Origin: Diplonema japonicum
Taxonomy: Eukaryota; Euglenozoa; Diplonemea; Diplonemida; Diplonemidae
Assembly: GCA_964019335.1 (NCBI GenBank)
Contig: OZ025676.1
Span: 124,001-188,000, forward strand
DNA: 64,000 nucleotides
Reading direction: 5' to 3'
The notes under the pieces were generated by a model. The model ran no database searches. It was given only the letters and a program-made list of their open reading frames with translations, and was not told where the DNA came from. The number at the start of each line of letters is the position of its first letter. The first letter of the stretch is position 1. The translations under genes were made by a program, and so were the position numbers. Below, piece by piece: positions 48,226-58,745 of the stretch.

Positions 48226-49286
48226 GTTTTTCTTATATTTTCATGTTATCCCCACCACCTAAAGTAATAATAAAAAAGGGGGATATTTGTTTTTATTGTT
48301 ATTAACAAACCGCAAAAACTTCTTGTTTTTTTTTTCCCTCTTTTTTTTTGCCCATAAAGTAAGGGGGGGGGGGGGGGGGGGCATCGGGGAATTGATTTAA
48401 GGTAAAGTTGTTGACAGGGAAAAAAGCATTTCAGGTCCACCTGGACGAAAAATGTTTCTTTCTTCCCTTGATTTTTTTTTTTCTCTGTTGATGATTCTCT
48501 CCTCCCCCCCTGGTCTGTCGGTATTTTTTTTCTTCTGATTTTTTCACTCATTTTTTTTTAAAATTAATTTGATCTCTAATTTAAAAAAATTTTGATGACT
48601 CTGGAAAAATAAAAAGAAAAATACTCCCCCAATTTTTTTTTTTTTTTTTTGTGAACCTTGATATTTCTTTTTTTTTTTTTTTTTAAACCGTTGTGCTAAA
48701 CAAAATAGGGGGCTTTGTCTACTGAAAAAAAATTTACTCATTTTCTACCTCACCTTTTGCGCACATTTTTTTTTTTTTTTGACCCATGTGTTACTTCTCC
48801 CTCCGTTTAAAGGAGTATGTGCCTGTTTGAAAAGTCATTCTCGCAGATAAAAAAAGGGGGGACGGGGTGGGGAAAGGAAGAAGGGGGTGCACTGCAAAGG
48901 GAAAATGTTGCGGTAAGAAAGAAAAACCCGCAAGTGAAGAAAGGCCTAAATATAAGAAGAAAAAAAATTAGCACTTTTTGGCCATTTCAGGACCTACAGC
49001 AACAACAACAAAAAAATAGCACTTTCCCTTTTGCAGAGATTTTCTTTTTTAAACTAGCCAAAAACAGGCAGAGCTTTCAATGCAAATAAAAAGTCCAAAA
49101 CGAAGAGGGGAATTAAAAAAGAAGAAAGAGAAAAAGAAAAGGGAAAATTGTATATTCTTCCCTTCTCAGCACTTCTTCTTCTTCTTTTCTTTTCTTCCTC
49201 TTCCTTTGTCCTCTTTATTCAATTATAAAAGGGAAAAAAAAGGGGGGGTAAAAGACTTCGAAAATAAATAGCATACACAAATAAAA

Positions 49287-49320
49287 GGAAATAATATATG
49301 AGAGGGGTCATTCCCCCCTC
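49287..49320. repeat. ATATATGAG-linked hairpin, possible diverged tag
   Basis: AATATATGAGAGGGGTCATT then CCCCCCTC. The arms GAGGGG and CCCCTC pair around TCAT, directly after the ATATATGAG found in R1 and R2. Single copy. Confidence 0.4.
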
Positions 49321-49706
49321 AAAAATCTCTCCTCTTTCTGACCCCTTCCTTTTCTTCTTCATCAATTCGAGAATAGAAGTGCATGCAATGAAGGGTCATA
49401 AAACAATTACATAGAACGGTTGCAGCAGCAAGAGGGGGAAGGGGAAAAAAAAAACAAAAAAAAGAAGAATGCCCATAGTTGATACTTGCATACCCAAGGC
49501 TTTTTTTAAAAGAGGAATCTTTGGCTTTTTTTCCCTCTTTTTTTGCAAGAAAAGAAGAAGAAAAAAAAGCCTTTTTTTTTTTTTTTTTTTTTTTTTGCAT
49601 GTCTCCAAAAACAAAGTCGTCGTTAATCAGGGCCAGAAAATTTCAGAAAAAAAAGAAGAAGAAGAAAAAAAAAAAAAGCAACACACACGCGCAAGAATGG
49701 AAAAAT

Positions 49707-49722
49707 ATATGAGCTCGTCCGG
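49707..49722 (-). repeat. Tag R5, intergenic copy
   Basis: TATGAGCTCGTCCGG, shared with the intron hairpin at 8743-8757. It is preceded by AAATA as in R1 and R2. Confidence 0.45.
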
Positions 49723-49737
49723 ATTAAAAATGTCAAC

Positions 49738-49771
<34 letters not shown>

Positions 49772-50013
49772 CCGGCAGTTCGAAAATTTTTGTTTTGATT
49801 ATTTGAGCAAAAAAAGGCAGCATGCAATCGAAGGAAGATCACATATGTTGCCCATCCGCTGAGGTTTTACCTTTTCTTTTTTTTTTTTTTTTCCTGTACT
49901 CATAAAACTGAAAAATTAAAAAGGATTTTAGGGAAACTTAACAGGAGGTTTTTTAGCTATACCTAAGAGGGACTTATTTGTGGACATTTTTTTTTCCAAA
50001 CGAGCTACATATC

Positions 50014-50053
<40 letters not shown>

Positions 50054-50641
50054 TTTCTTCTTTTTTTTTTTTCTGTCGGGCAAATTTACCCTTGTTCACA
50101 AGAAATACAGTAATTGTACCTTCCCCATATGTAGGCCCTCTATAAGAGGGTATGTGTGTGAGAGTGTGTGTGTTTTCTTATTCCTTTTTTCTTTTTTTTT
50201 TTTTTTTTTTTCGCACAACAAAACTGATGCCCCAAACTGACCAGAGCAAGTCCAAGGTAGGCCTTCGAGTAATGCTGCCTTTTCTGCAACTTTCTCTTAT
50301 TTCCTATTTTTGGTTGTGGTTTTTGATGTGTGGCCAATTTCATCTGATTTAGTCAAAAAGCACAAAAAAATGGGGGGGGGGAAATGTCAAATCAAATTTC
50401 ATCAAAAAAATTGATTTTCCTTTTTTTTTTTTTTTTTTTTGTTAACTTCCCCCGCCCAAGGTTAATCCTTCTTATAAAAAAAAAAAAAAAACTTTTTTTT
50501 TTTTTAAAAGCCGGCTAACCCTTTTCAGTGCTGGGCTATCTTAGAAGGCAACAAAGTGAATTGGGGTTCCCCCCCCCTCCCTTGTTCCATTATTTCCAAA
50601 AAAAAAAAAAAAAAAAAAATGTGCATGCTAATGAGGAAAAA

Positions 50642-50885
50642 AAATATATGAGTTAAAGGAAGTCTTTGTGAGACGCCCCCTTTCAGCAGGCTTGGCTATT
50701 ATCTACTAGCGTACTTCTCTTGCAGGTTCAGCGGCTTCTGACGCACCTCAGCCAACTCCCCTAGCTTCCCTCTGAGGGGTGCTAGCTCCATTGTCGAAAC
50801 TGCCGCGTTCCTGTTCCCTCCACACCAGCGCAGTGGCTGCCCGAGCCCATTTCAGCACCGGCTTCGTGTACTCCAGGATGTTGAA
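50642..50885 (-). mobile_element. R2-tailed unit of about 240 bp
   Basis: On the minus strand a unique GC-rich body (50885-50681) is followed by the R2 hairpin, CTTTAACTCATATAT and a T-run, paralleling the R1-tailed SINE-like units but with a different body. The body has two partly open frames, one reading NILEYTKPVLKWARAATALV and another ending RQKPLNLQEKYASR then two stops, as if it were the end of a coding sequence. It may be the 3' end of a longer retroelement. Confidence 0.5.
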
Positions 50886-50967
50886 GAAAAAAAAAAAAAA
50901 AGAGAGTAAGACTGGCAAGAACAGGAGGGGAGGGCAGAACAGGAATAAAAAAAAGGAAAGGGGGGGA

Positions 50968-51014
50968 GGAAAAAAAAAAAGTCTTTGAAGGGAACCTGCA
51001 GTGTGTGACAGGAT
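50968..51014 (-). repeat. Hairpin tag R3, copy 1
   Basis: Plus strand AAGTCTTTGAAGGGAACCTG then CAGTGTGTGACAGGATCACC. On the gene strand it ends TTCAAAGACTT and then a T-run. Confidence 0.7.
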
Positions 51015-53089
51015 CACCTCAAAAAAAAGCGGGCATCAGAAAAGAAAAACAAAAAAATATGGGGTAGGGAAAAAAACAAATGTAAGCTACGTCCCATAAG
51101 CCAAGCAAAGATGTCAACACCCAAAGGAGAATCATCTATTACTTTCAAGTCTTTTGTTTTTTTTCCCCCTCTGCCCTTCCTTTCTTGATTGCTCCCCTTC
51201 CCCTGCTTTTCTTTTTAATCATTGTGCTTGCACCATGTCACCATGCCCATTCTTGCCGTAAAAGAAAGAAAGAAAAACCAAACCAAAGCGAATCAGAGAG
51301 AAAAAGAAATAAACAAAAAGTAAGGGGGAAACAAAAAAAAAAAGGAGAATTAGGAGGGAAAGGATAACATTTTTTGTCAATATTATCTATAAAACAATTT
51401 TTTTCTCTTCCCTCCCCCCCCCCCCTTTTTTTTTCTTCAAAAAAGAGATCTTGTGTAGCTAAAATGATCATCCTGGGATAAAAGTCTAAACAAAAAAAAA
51501 AAGAAGGTAAAAGGCAAAAGCCGAATTAATTTCTTGCAACATGTTTTTTTTCTTTTTTTCCCCGTTCTTCTTCTCTCTCTTCTGCTTCTATTTCTTTTGG
51601 CTCTGTTGTTACTATTTCTTTTTGAGGAGGGGGTTTTTTTTTATCAGCACATTCATAAAAGGGGGGAACGGGATGATTGTAGGCACAGAGCACAAAAAAA
51701 AAGGCAGTAACAGGTGAGAGGGGAGGGAAAAAAAAAAAAAAAAGAAGAAGAAAAAAAAAACAACCTTTCTTCCAAGCCAGAGCCATTGTTGGTACGTGCC
51801 GGGTAAAACCTGGAGAAGTTTGTAAAACCCGAAACACATTGAAAGATTTGACTTGAAAAAAAAAAAAGAAATTCAGATTTTTAAACCAAAAAGATATTAT
51901 ATTACAAGAAGTAACGCTCTATTTTTCAAGAAAAAAAAAGAGCGGGGGGGGGGGGGGGGGGGGAGGTACTTTTATATAAACTGGATATAAAATATAAACG
52001 GGGAAATGTGGTTGGTGTGCGAGAGTAGCTACTTAGAACATCAGTTCCACGTTGCTGGACATCTTGGAATAAAAAAAAAAAGAACAAAGAAAAAAAAAAG
52101 AACAACAACAAAAAAAAAAAGAATATAGACAAGTACTCCAAGCTACACTTTTTTTTTTTTTTTTTTTTTTTTGGACGGGTGGAGGAGGGTATAAAACTTG
52201 CAGGGAATGGGTGGGGTTAACAGTTTTCTGCTGTTTAAAAAAAAAAAAAAAATGCCCTTTTTTTTTTTCGAAAAAGACCAAATTCGCATTGGAAACATCG
52301 AATATCACAATACCTTTTTTTTTTTTTTTTTTTAAAGCTGCCACAGACGATTAAACAAATCCACCAACTATGGGGGGGGGGGGAGCATACAATCTGAGTA
52401 TCTACCAAAGCAGGTAGTATTTCTTTTTTTCTTTTTTGGAGCCCAAAGGTGACCCCCACTCATCATGCATGAAAAGGGTTTAAAAAAAAAGAACCTGGCA
52501 GAAGTAGTACCATGTTGCATTAGCCAAAATGGGAGGGGCAGCGAACTTTAGGAGGTGCTGCTGTGATCTTTTGCGGGACATAATTTAAAAAAAAGAGAAA
52601 GCTGTTTCAGCCACATACTTTACAACCCCCTGCTTGGCATAAAAGCACGGAAACAGGGGTTTCAAAAACTCCTCCTGCCGATTCCCTCCCCCCCCCCCCC
52701 CCCCCCATTTTCGCAAGTCAAAGAACAAAAAGTTAAGATCACTATTACAAGGAGACCAAAGGAGAAAAGAGTTAAAAAAAAAGAAGGAGGGGTAAAACAT
52801 GCATACTTTATGAAAATAATAGAACGGGGAGAGGGAAAAAGAAAAAAAAAAAAAAAAAAAAACCAAGGTTATCGTTACAAGATTTCTTTTTCTCCCTCAT
52901 CGCCAAGAGTGTGGTGTTATTTGACAGCAAAGCACACCTTGGTTTGATTTTTAAAAATCTTTTTTTTTTCGCTTTTTTTCTGTTTTTTTTTTAAATTTGT
53001 GTGTGGGGGTGGTGGTAATTGTTGTTGGTTTTCCCATTTTTTTTTCACGAATAACCAAAGAAGAATATAAATAAAAAAAAGTAGATCTG

Positions 53090-53122
<33 letters not shown>

Positions 53123-54470
53123 TAATAGCAAGTTATTGCCAGAATCGGAATTTAACTCAAAGTCCAAAAGAAAGAAAAAAAAAAGTTAAATTACGGCTCA
53201 TCGCTGGCAAAGAAGTCGGTTTTCTAACACCCATTCCAGTTATTTCAGTCGCTCGTTGCTGCTCCCATGCGGAGTTCCAAAATTTTGATCAGTTTCGGGG
53301 GGGCAGGCACTTGGCTCATGGTTTACCTCCAAATAAATATTGGCAATATTAAAGCTGTTACCCGTGATATGAAAGAGGGCAGCCTACATAGTTTATGTGT
53401 CCTTTCAGATGCCGCGCCCCCAGATTTTTTTTTTTTTTTGGAGTACGTTTGTAAAATTATGAGGCTTCTCAAGCGAATAAAGGAAAATGACGAAAAAAAA
53501 GGGTGGGGGAAAAAAAAAATAGGAAAACAAAAATAGATAAAAAAAAAAACTCAAACCACAACCAAAACTTTTTTTGTGCCTATAGAAAATGACGAGGCGC
53601 TTCGCTCTTTCGGTGGGCAGGGAGGGGAGGGGGGAAAGAGAGGAAGCATTTCTTTTTTTTTAAATTTAAAGACTATTTTTTTTTTTTTTTTTTTTTTTTG
53701 GAACGAGAATAATAGGGTCTTCTTCTATTTCCTAGAGGCAGAAGGGGGTTTTTTTTTTCATCTTCTTACGGCCACCTTCCTCATCCCACAATTCATCACT
53801 GATTGAAAAAAAAAAGATTTTTGACAAAATAGTCTATTAGAACAGGGGGGATTGGGGACCACCTCACAGCAGATCAAGAATTCTTTTTTTTTTTTTTTTT
53901 CCCTTTTCTTTCTCTCTTTCTCATGTTGTTTTTTCTCACGGTAGTCCGTGACTTAGTTAGCTGTGATATAAATATTTTTTTTTTTTTTTGGGAGGGAAAA
54001 AAATAGACTAGGGGAATGTGGCGTATACTTTGCAGGTAAATGGAAAAAAAAAAAAAAAAAAAAAGGGGGCCAATAAAAAAAATAGGTATAAAAATATTTT
54101 ATTGCGCAAAATTGCAAAAAAAGCACGTCACGGCTCGGCTTGATGAAGAAGTCAAAAAGAAAGTGTTTTACCGTAAAACAAAAATGTTGAATTTTTTTTT
54201 AAATGTTTTATTTTTCTACTATATGGGGAGGGGTTGATACATTGCTTCATCCCCCATCCCTGCATTTGCTCAAAAAGAACAATTCTTAACGGAAAAAAAA
54301 AAAAGATTTTCTTTTTTTTAAAATCTATTCGCGATTGAATGTTTTACAGTTTTTTTTTTTATTATTTATGACCGGAAGCAAGTTCCAAATCATAAATCTT
54401 TAAAATGAGCTTCTCATCAGTCATATTCCACCAATAGAAAACAAAGAGAGGGTGGGGGAGGAAGGGGAGT

Positions 54471-54517
<47 letters not shown>

Positions 54518-54773
54518 TAGATTGGTCTTCGCACTCATTTCCGTTCTCTTCTGCCTTTTTTTTTTTCTATTCTTTTTTCTTCTTTCTTTTTTTTTTTTAA
54601 AGGTAAATTTCAAAAACGAAACAAGAAGAGGTAGAGGGACAAACCAAGATATGCCCTTTCTTTTTTTTCCTTCCCCCCCCCCCCCCTCTTTTCTTTTTCA
54701 GATTTAGCGTCTGGGCGATATCCTACTCCACCCCTATTTGAGACCACTACTCTTGTGCACCCTTCAGAAAAAG

Positions 54774-54815
54774 AAGTCTTTGAAGGGTACCTGCAGTATG
54801 TGACAGGATCGCCTA
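54774..54815 (-). repeat. Hairpin tag R3, copy 2
   Basis: Plus strand AAGTCTTTGAAGGGTACCTG then CAGTATGTGACAGGATCGCC, three differences from the copy at 50968. Same orientation. Confidence 0.7.
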
Positions 54816-55883
54816 AAACGCGAAAAATCGGAGAGAGAATAGTCCCCGTTATTTCTTTTTTTTTTTTTTTTTGCCATCTTTTTTTTCTTTTCTCAAGCCC
54901 ACAAGAACTGTGGACAGCAAAAAAAAAAAAAAGAGAAAACTGACATACAAAAGAAGGGAAGGGAAGGATGGGGGAGGGGGTGGGGAGGGGGCGAACTTAC
55001 CAATAAATGAAGGAATGAATAACATATAAAATTGAAAATGGTTTTTTTTTTTTTTTTTTTTTTCTTCTGTTCTTTTTTCTTTCCCCCTCCCTTTTTGAAA
55101 TAGAAGTCAATAAAATAGACAAAAGGAACGGGGGGGAAAAAAAAAAGAAAAGAAAATGAACACAGAAGAAAAAATAGAGGGAAAAAAAAAAGAGAATGGG
55201 GGGGCTGGATGCAGAGGAAAAAAGTAAAATAAATAAAAAAGAAACAGCTTTCTTTTTTAGATTTCTTTTTTTTTCCCCCTGTTTTTTTAATAGCTTTTTA
55301 TTTATTTATTTATTTTTTTTTTTTCACAGCCTACCTTTGCCCAATTTTTTTTTTTTTTTCCCGTATTTTTTTTTTCTTTTCTTTTTTTTTCTTCCCCCCT
55401 TTTTTTCGAAAGTCTCGAAGAAGGCAAAAAAAGGGGGAAATAAACAACAAGAAAAGTTGAAGGGGGAAAATGGGAAAGTAGAAGAAAACAAAAAGGTCCT
55501 AGTTATAGGTTCCGCCCGCCGCTTTCTTTTGCATTTGTATTGGCATTTTTTTCCGGTTTGTTTTCTTTGTTTTTTCTTCAGTCAGAAAGGGCATAATTGA
55601 GGGTCCCTTGCCCACACCTTTTACTATTTCTCTTTCACATCCACCCTTCCTCCCATCTTCAAATATCTCTTCGAGAATAAAAAATCCCCCCCCCAAAAAA
55701 AAAACAACGGCTGTCATAAATGAATTTAGCAACCATTTTTTTCTTTACAAAGACAAAACTCCCTTCTTTTTTTTGTTTTCAAAGTTTTTCTTTTTTCTTT
55801 TCTTTTCTTTTTTTTTCCTTCTTTTTTTTCCTGCTTGTTCTCTTGCCCCCCACCCCATAGCAAAACCCTTTCAAAGAAATTTG

Positions 55884-55934
<51 letters not shown>

Positions 55935-57758
55935 TGAAAGCACCTAATGCGCAAAAAGCACATGAGGCCGCTCCATGAAAAGAGAAGGTGAAAAATAAAA
56001 AAGTACTCATGAAAGAGGTGAATAAAGTTATCTTTCAAAAAAACAAAAGAAATGAAATAAAAATGGGTGGGGAGGAGAACCAGAGACAAGGACTTTGTTG
56101 GGATATAAAGAGAAAAAAAAATATTCTTTCTTTTTCTTTTTTTTTGTGTGAAATAGTTTTTTTCTTCTTTTTTTTTTCTTTTTTTTTTTCTTCTCCCCAC
56201 CCGGGCACCCTTCTGCAGTAGCTAGCGAGACTAGCTTTGCTGGTTTTTTTTTTTTTTTTTTTTTTTTTCGTTTACATTTCTTTGCTTTTCGCTCTTACTT
56301 AGAGAGCAGTAGATTTGTTGGTAGAGAGGAGTTCAAAAAAAAAAAAAAAAAAAAGCTTGTTTTCGCTGGTTTCGTTTTTTTGCACCTTTGCCAAGCTTAC
56401 GGTTTGATATCAGGGGGTAAAAAAAAGGGAAGGAGAGAGACGGAACAGGGGGGTTGGTGGGGAAGAACAAAAAAAAAAATCATCTCAACCTAACTATTTT
56501 GTTACTGATTTCAAAAAAAAAAAAACCAAAATAGCATGTTTAGGGACGTAGACAAAAAGGGAGGGGGCATAGCGAGGACTTAGCGCATTTAGTTCCATTT
56601 TTTTTTCTCTTTTTTTTTTCCTGTTGCTTTTCTTTTCTTCTTCCCTCCTTTTTTCTTTTTTTTTTTTTTTTTTTTGCGGGAGTCTTGTACAAAAAAACAC
56701 CACACAAATAAATAATGAGAGAAGGAAAAAAAAAGGGATTGTTTTGTATTTCAGCGCTTCCCCCCCCCCCCCAACCCACTCTTTTTTTTTTTCTTTTCTT
56801 TTTTTCTTTTCTTCTTTTTTTTTTTTTCTGTTCCGCCTCCCAGCTTCTTTTTTCGTTGACTTTTTTTGGGTGGGGGGTAGAACCAAATAAAAATTTCTTT
56901 TTCAAAAAAGGAAACTGAAACGAAAGGGTGCAGGTACAAAGCAGGCGCTTCGTAAAGGGCGAGCGACTACTGTGAAAGTGAGTAAAAAAAAAAAAAAAAT
57001 AAGCATAAGCGGAACACAGTAGCCCGCAAGTATTTTGTACTCCTCAATTTTTGTCTTTTCCTCCCTACCACAAAAAAGCAAAATTGTTTTCCGCTTGTGC
57101 TTCATCGTTATTAAAAAACCCCGAGTAAAATGCTTTCTTTTTTTTTTCTTCTCTTTTTTCGTTTCTTTTTTTTTTTTTTTGTGCTTGCAGGAGGGGAATT
57201 ATTTGGTCATTAGGAGGTGGGGGCAATCTTTTTGTTGGACAAATGAAAAAAAAAAAAAAATAGCAAAAATAAAATAAAATAAAAGAGAATAGGAGAGAGA
57301 AAGATAAAAAAAAAAATAAAAAAAAAAAAAAAAAAAAGGCAATGTTTTAAAAAAAAATTCGGTGGCGAGGTGCTGGGAGGAAAGGGAAGGGGGGTTGGAC
57401 AAGGGGAAAAGAAACCAAGGGGGGAAGACATTTTTTTTTCTTCTTTTTTTTTTCTTTTTTTGCATTCAAACTATTTTTTTTTTTCTCCTTTTTTTTTTCA
57501 AGATAGAGTTTCTTTTAAAAAAAAAGCAAAAAAAAAAAAAAAAAAAAAAAGAGTATAAAAGGTATAAAAAATATCTTTTTTTTTTTCATTTTTTTTTTTC
57601 CCATTTTTTTTTGTTCCCCCTTTTTCAAAAACAAACCTTTAATTCATTTTTTTCTAAAAAAATTCCCAAACAAGTCCATTTCCCCCCCCCCCCCCCTTAT
57701 ACGCTCCGCACCCAAAAAACTTTTTTTTCTCGTTTTTTTTTTCTCTTCATTTCCACGC

Positions 57759-58437
57759 TCAGTCGTAAAACGAAAGCATCATACTCAAATCGTAGGAAGT
57801 GGCGAGATCGTCAACAGCCTCCTCGCTCAAAGTGGCCATGGACTCACAAAGTGAATCAGCTTCATCAGACCCCTCTTGAGACCTTGGTGTGGTGGTAGCC
57901 TGCACCTGAGAGTAAGCAGTATGCAAGCTGTTAGCTGACGGGCTCATTCCCAACCTGGGAGTAGCAATTGCAGTTTCAACAGGAGAATTCCTGGACTGCT
58001 CATTGCGCCAAACGTAGATATCAGATGTGCTACCTGGTCCTTCGGTGGGGTAGAAAACCTCATGCTCGTCGCACTGTGGCGAGTGCACGTAATACCCCTT
58101 GTAGTACATGGCGTCAATGCTGTTGACATGCCTGTCAGCGTCCTCCTCTGTGAGGAACTGCACGTAGGCGTGGACCATCCCGTTGTAACCCTTGTCGTTT
58201 CTCTTCTTTGTTTTGGGGTTCACCGCAATGAGGTCGATCCTGTCCATCGAGTACCGCAGGTCAGACATCTGCACGATCTCCCTTGCCTCGTCCAGGGTTA
58301 GTGTCTTCTTGTCCTTGATCGACAGAATCAGTACGCGCGAGCGGCGGATCTCCGGCTTAAAAGCAGCACGTCTTTTAATGGAGTACCTGTGCATAGCCTG
58401 GGGGTTCACATCACCAGTGAAGTACACACGGCTTTTG

Positions 58438-58481
<44 letters not shown>

Positions 58482-58745
58482 GTCATACAGGAATCTCTCG
58501 ATGACCTTGCAGCTTCCGCCCACTTTGGACTTGAAACCCTTCAGGCTTTCACCCCCGTTTAGGACCGCCACGTAGCAGTCGGTGGCAGGACCGAAGCATT
58601 TCTCGGGCTTCACCTTGGGGGCAACTTGTTGTTGAGGAAGAGCCACAGGATGGCCGTTGTTGTTGTTGCCATTCGCCTGCTGCTGTCGGCCCACAACCTG
58701 GGGCACCTGGAACTGGTTAGTAATCGGGCTCGACTGGTAGTGCAT
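57759..58745 (-). CDS. RNA-binding (RRM-like) protein, two exons (312 aa)
   Basis: Exon 1 is 58745-58489 and exon 2 is 58440-57759. The 48-base intron starts GTATGA, ends in an A-run plus AG, and is phase 2. The N-terminus is Gln/Asn-rich (GRQQQANGNNNNGHPVALPQ). The second exon has an RRM-like order of strands: SRVLILSI, then a helix (TLDEAREIVQ), VHAYVQFLTEEDADRHVNSI and GYYVHSPQ. The acidic, Ser-rich C-terminus ends LSMMLSFYD. The RNP consensus is weak, so the RRM assignment is from layout. A role in mRNA regulation would fit an organism with polycistronic transcription, where control is mainly post-transcriptional (inference). Exon 2 alone lacks a proper start. Confidence 0.75.

Larger units (their letters stand above)
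44754..57758. other. 13-kb gene-poor, homopolymer-dominated region with interspersed short repeats
   Basis: Very long A, T, G and C runs dominate, many over 20 bases (for example 45311-45328, 52371-52384, 54478-54510, 55884-55931). Scattered through it are tags R1-R5, two SINE-like units (46269-46475, 47935-48225), an R2-tailed unit (50642-50885) and run-free islands at 45330-45560 and 53170-53420. The last contains a plus-strand frame starting MRSSKILISFGGAGTWLMVY at 53267 with no recognised relatives. No gene with splice-consistent exons or known domains was seen. Confidence 0.7.

Noticed and set aside
53267-53536. Plus-strand frame starting MRSSKILISFGGAGTW
   Set aside because: Only the first part is run-free and its end is homopolymer translation. 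No family and opposite to the gene direction, so noted only in the intergenic entry.
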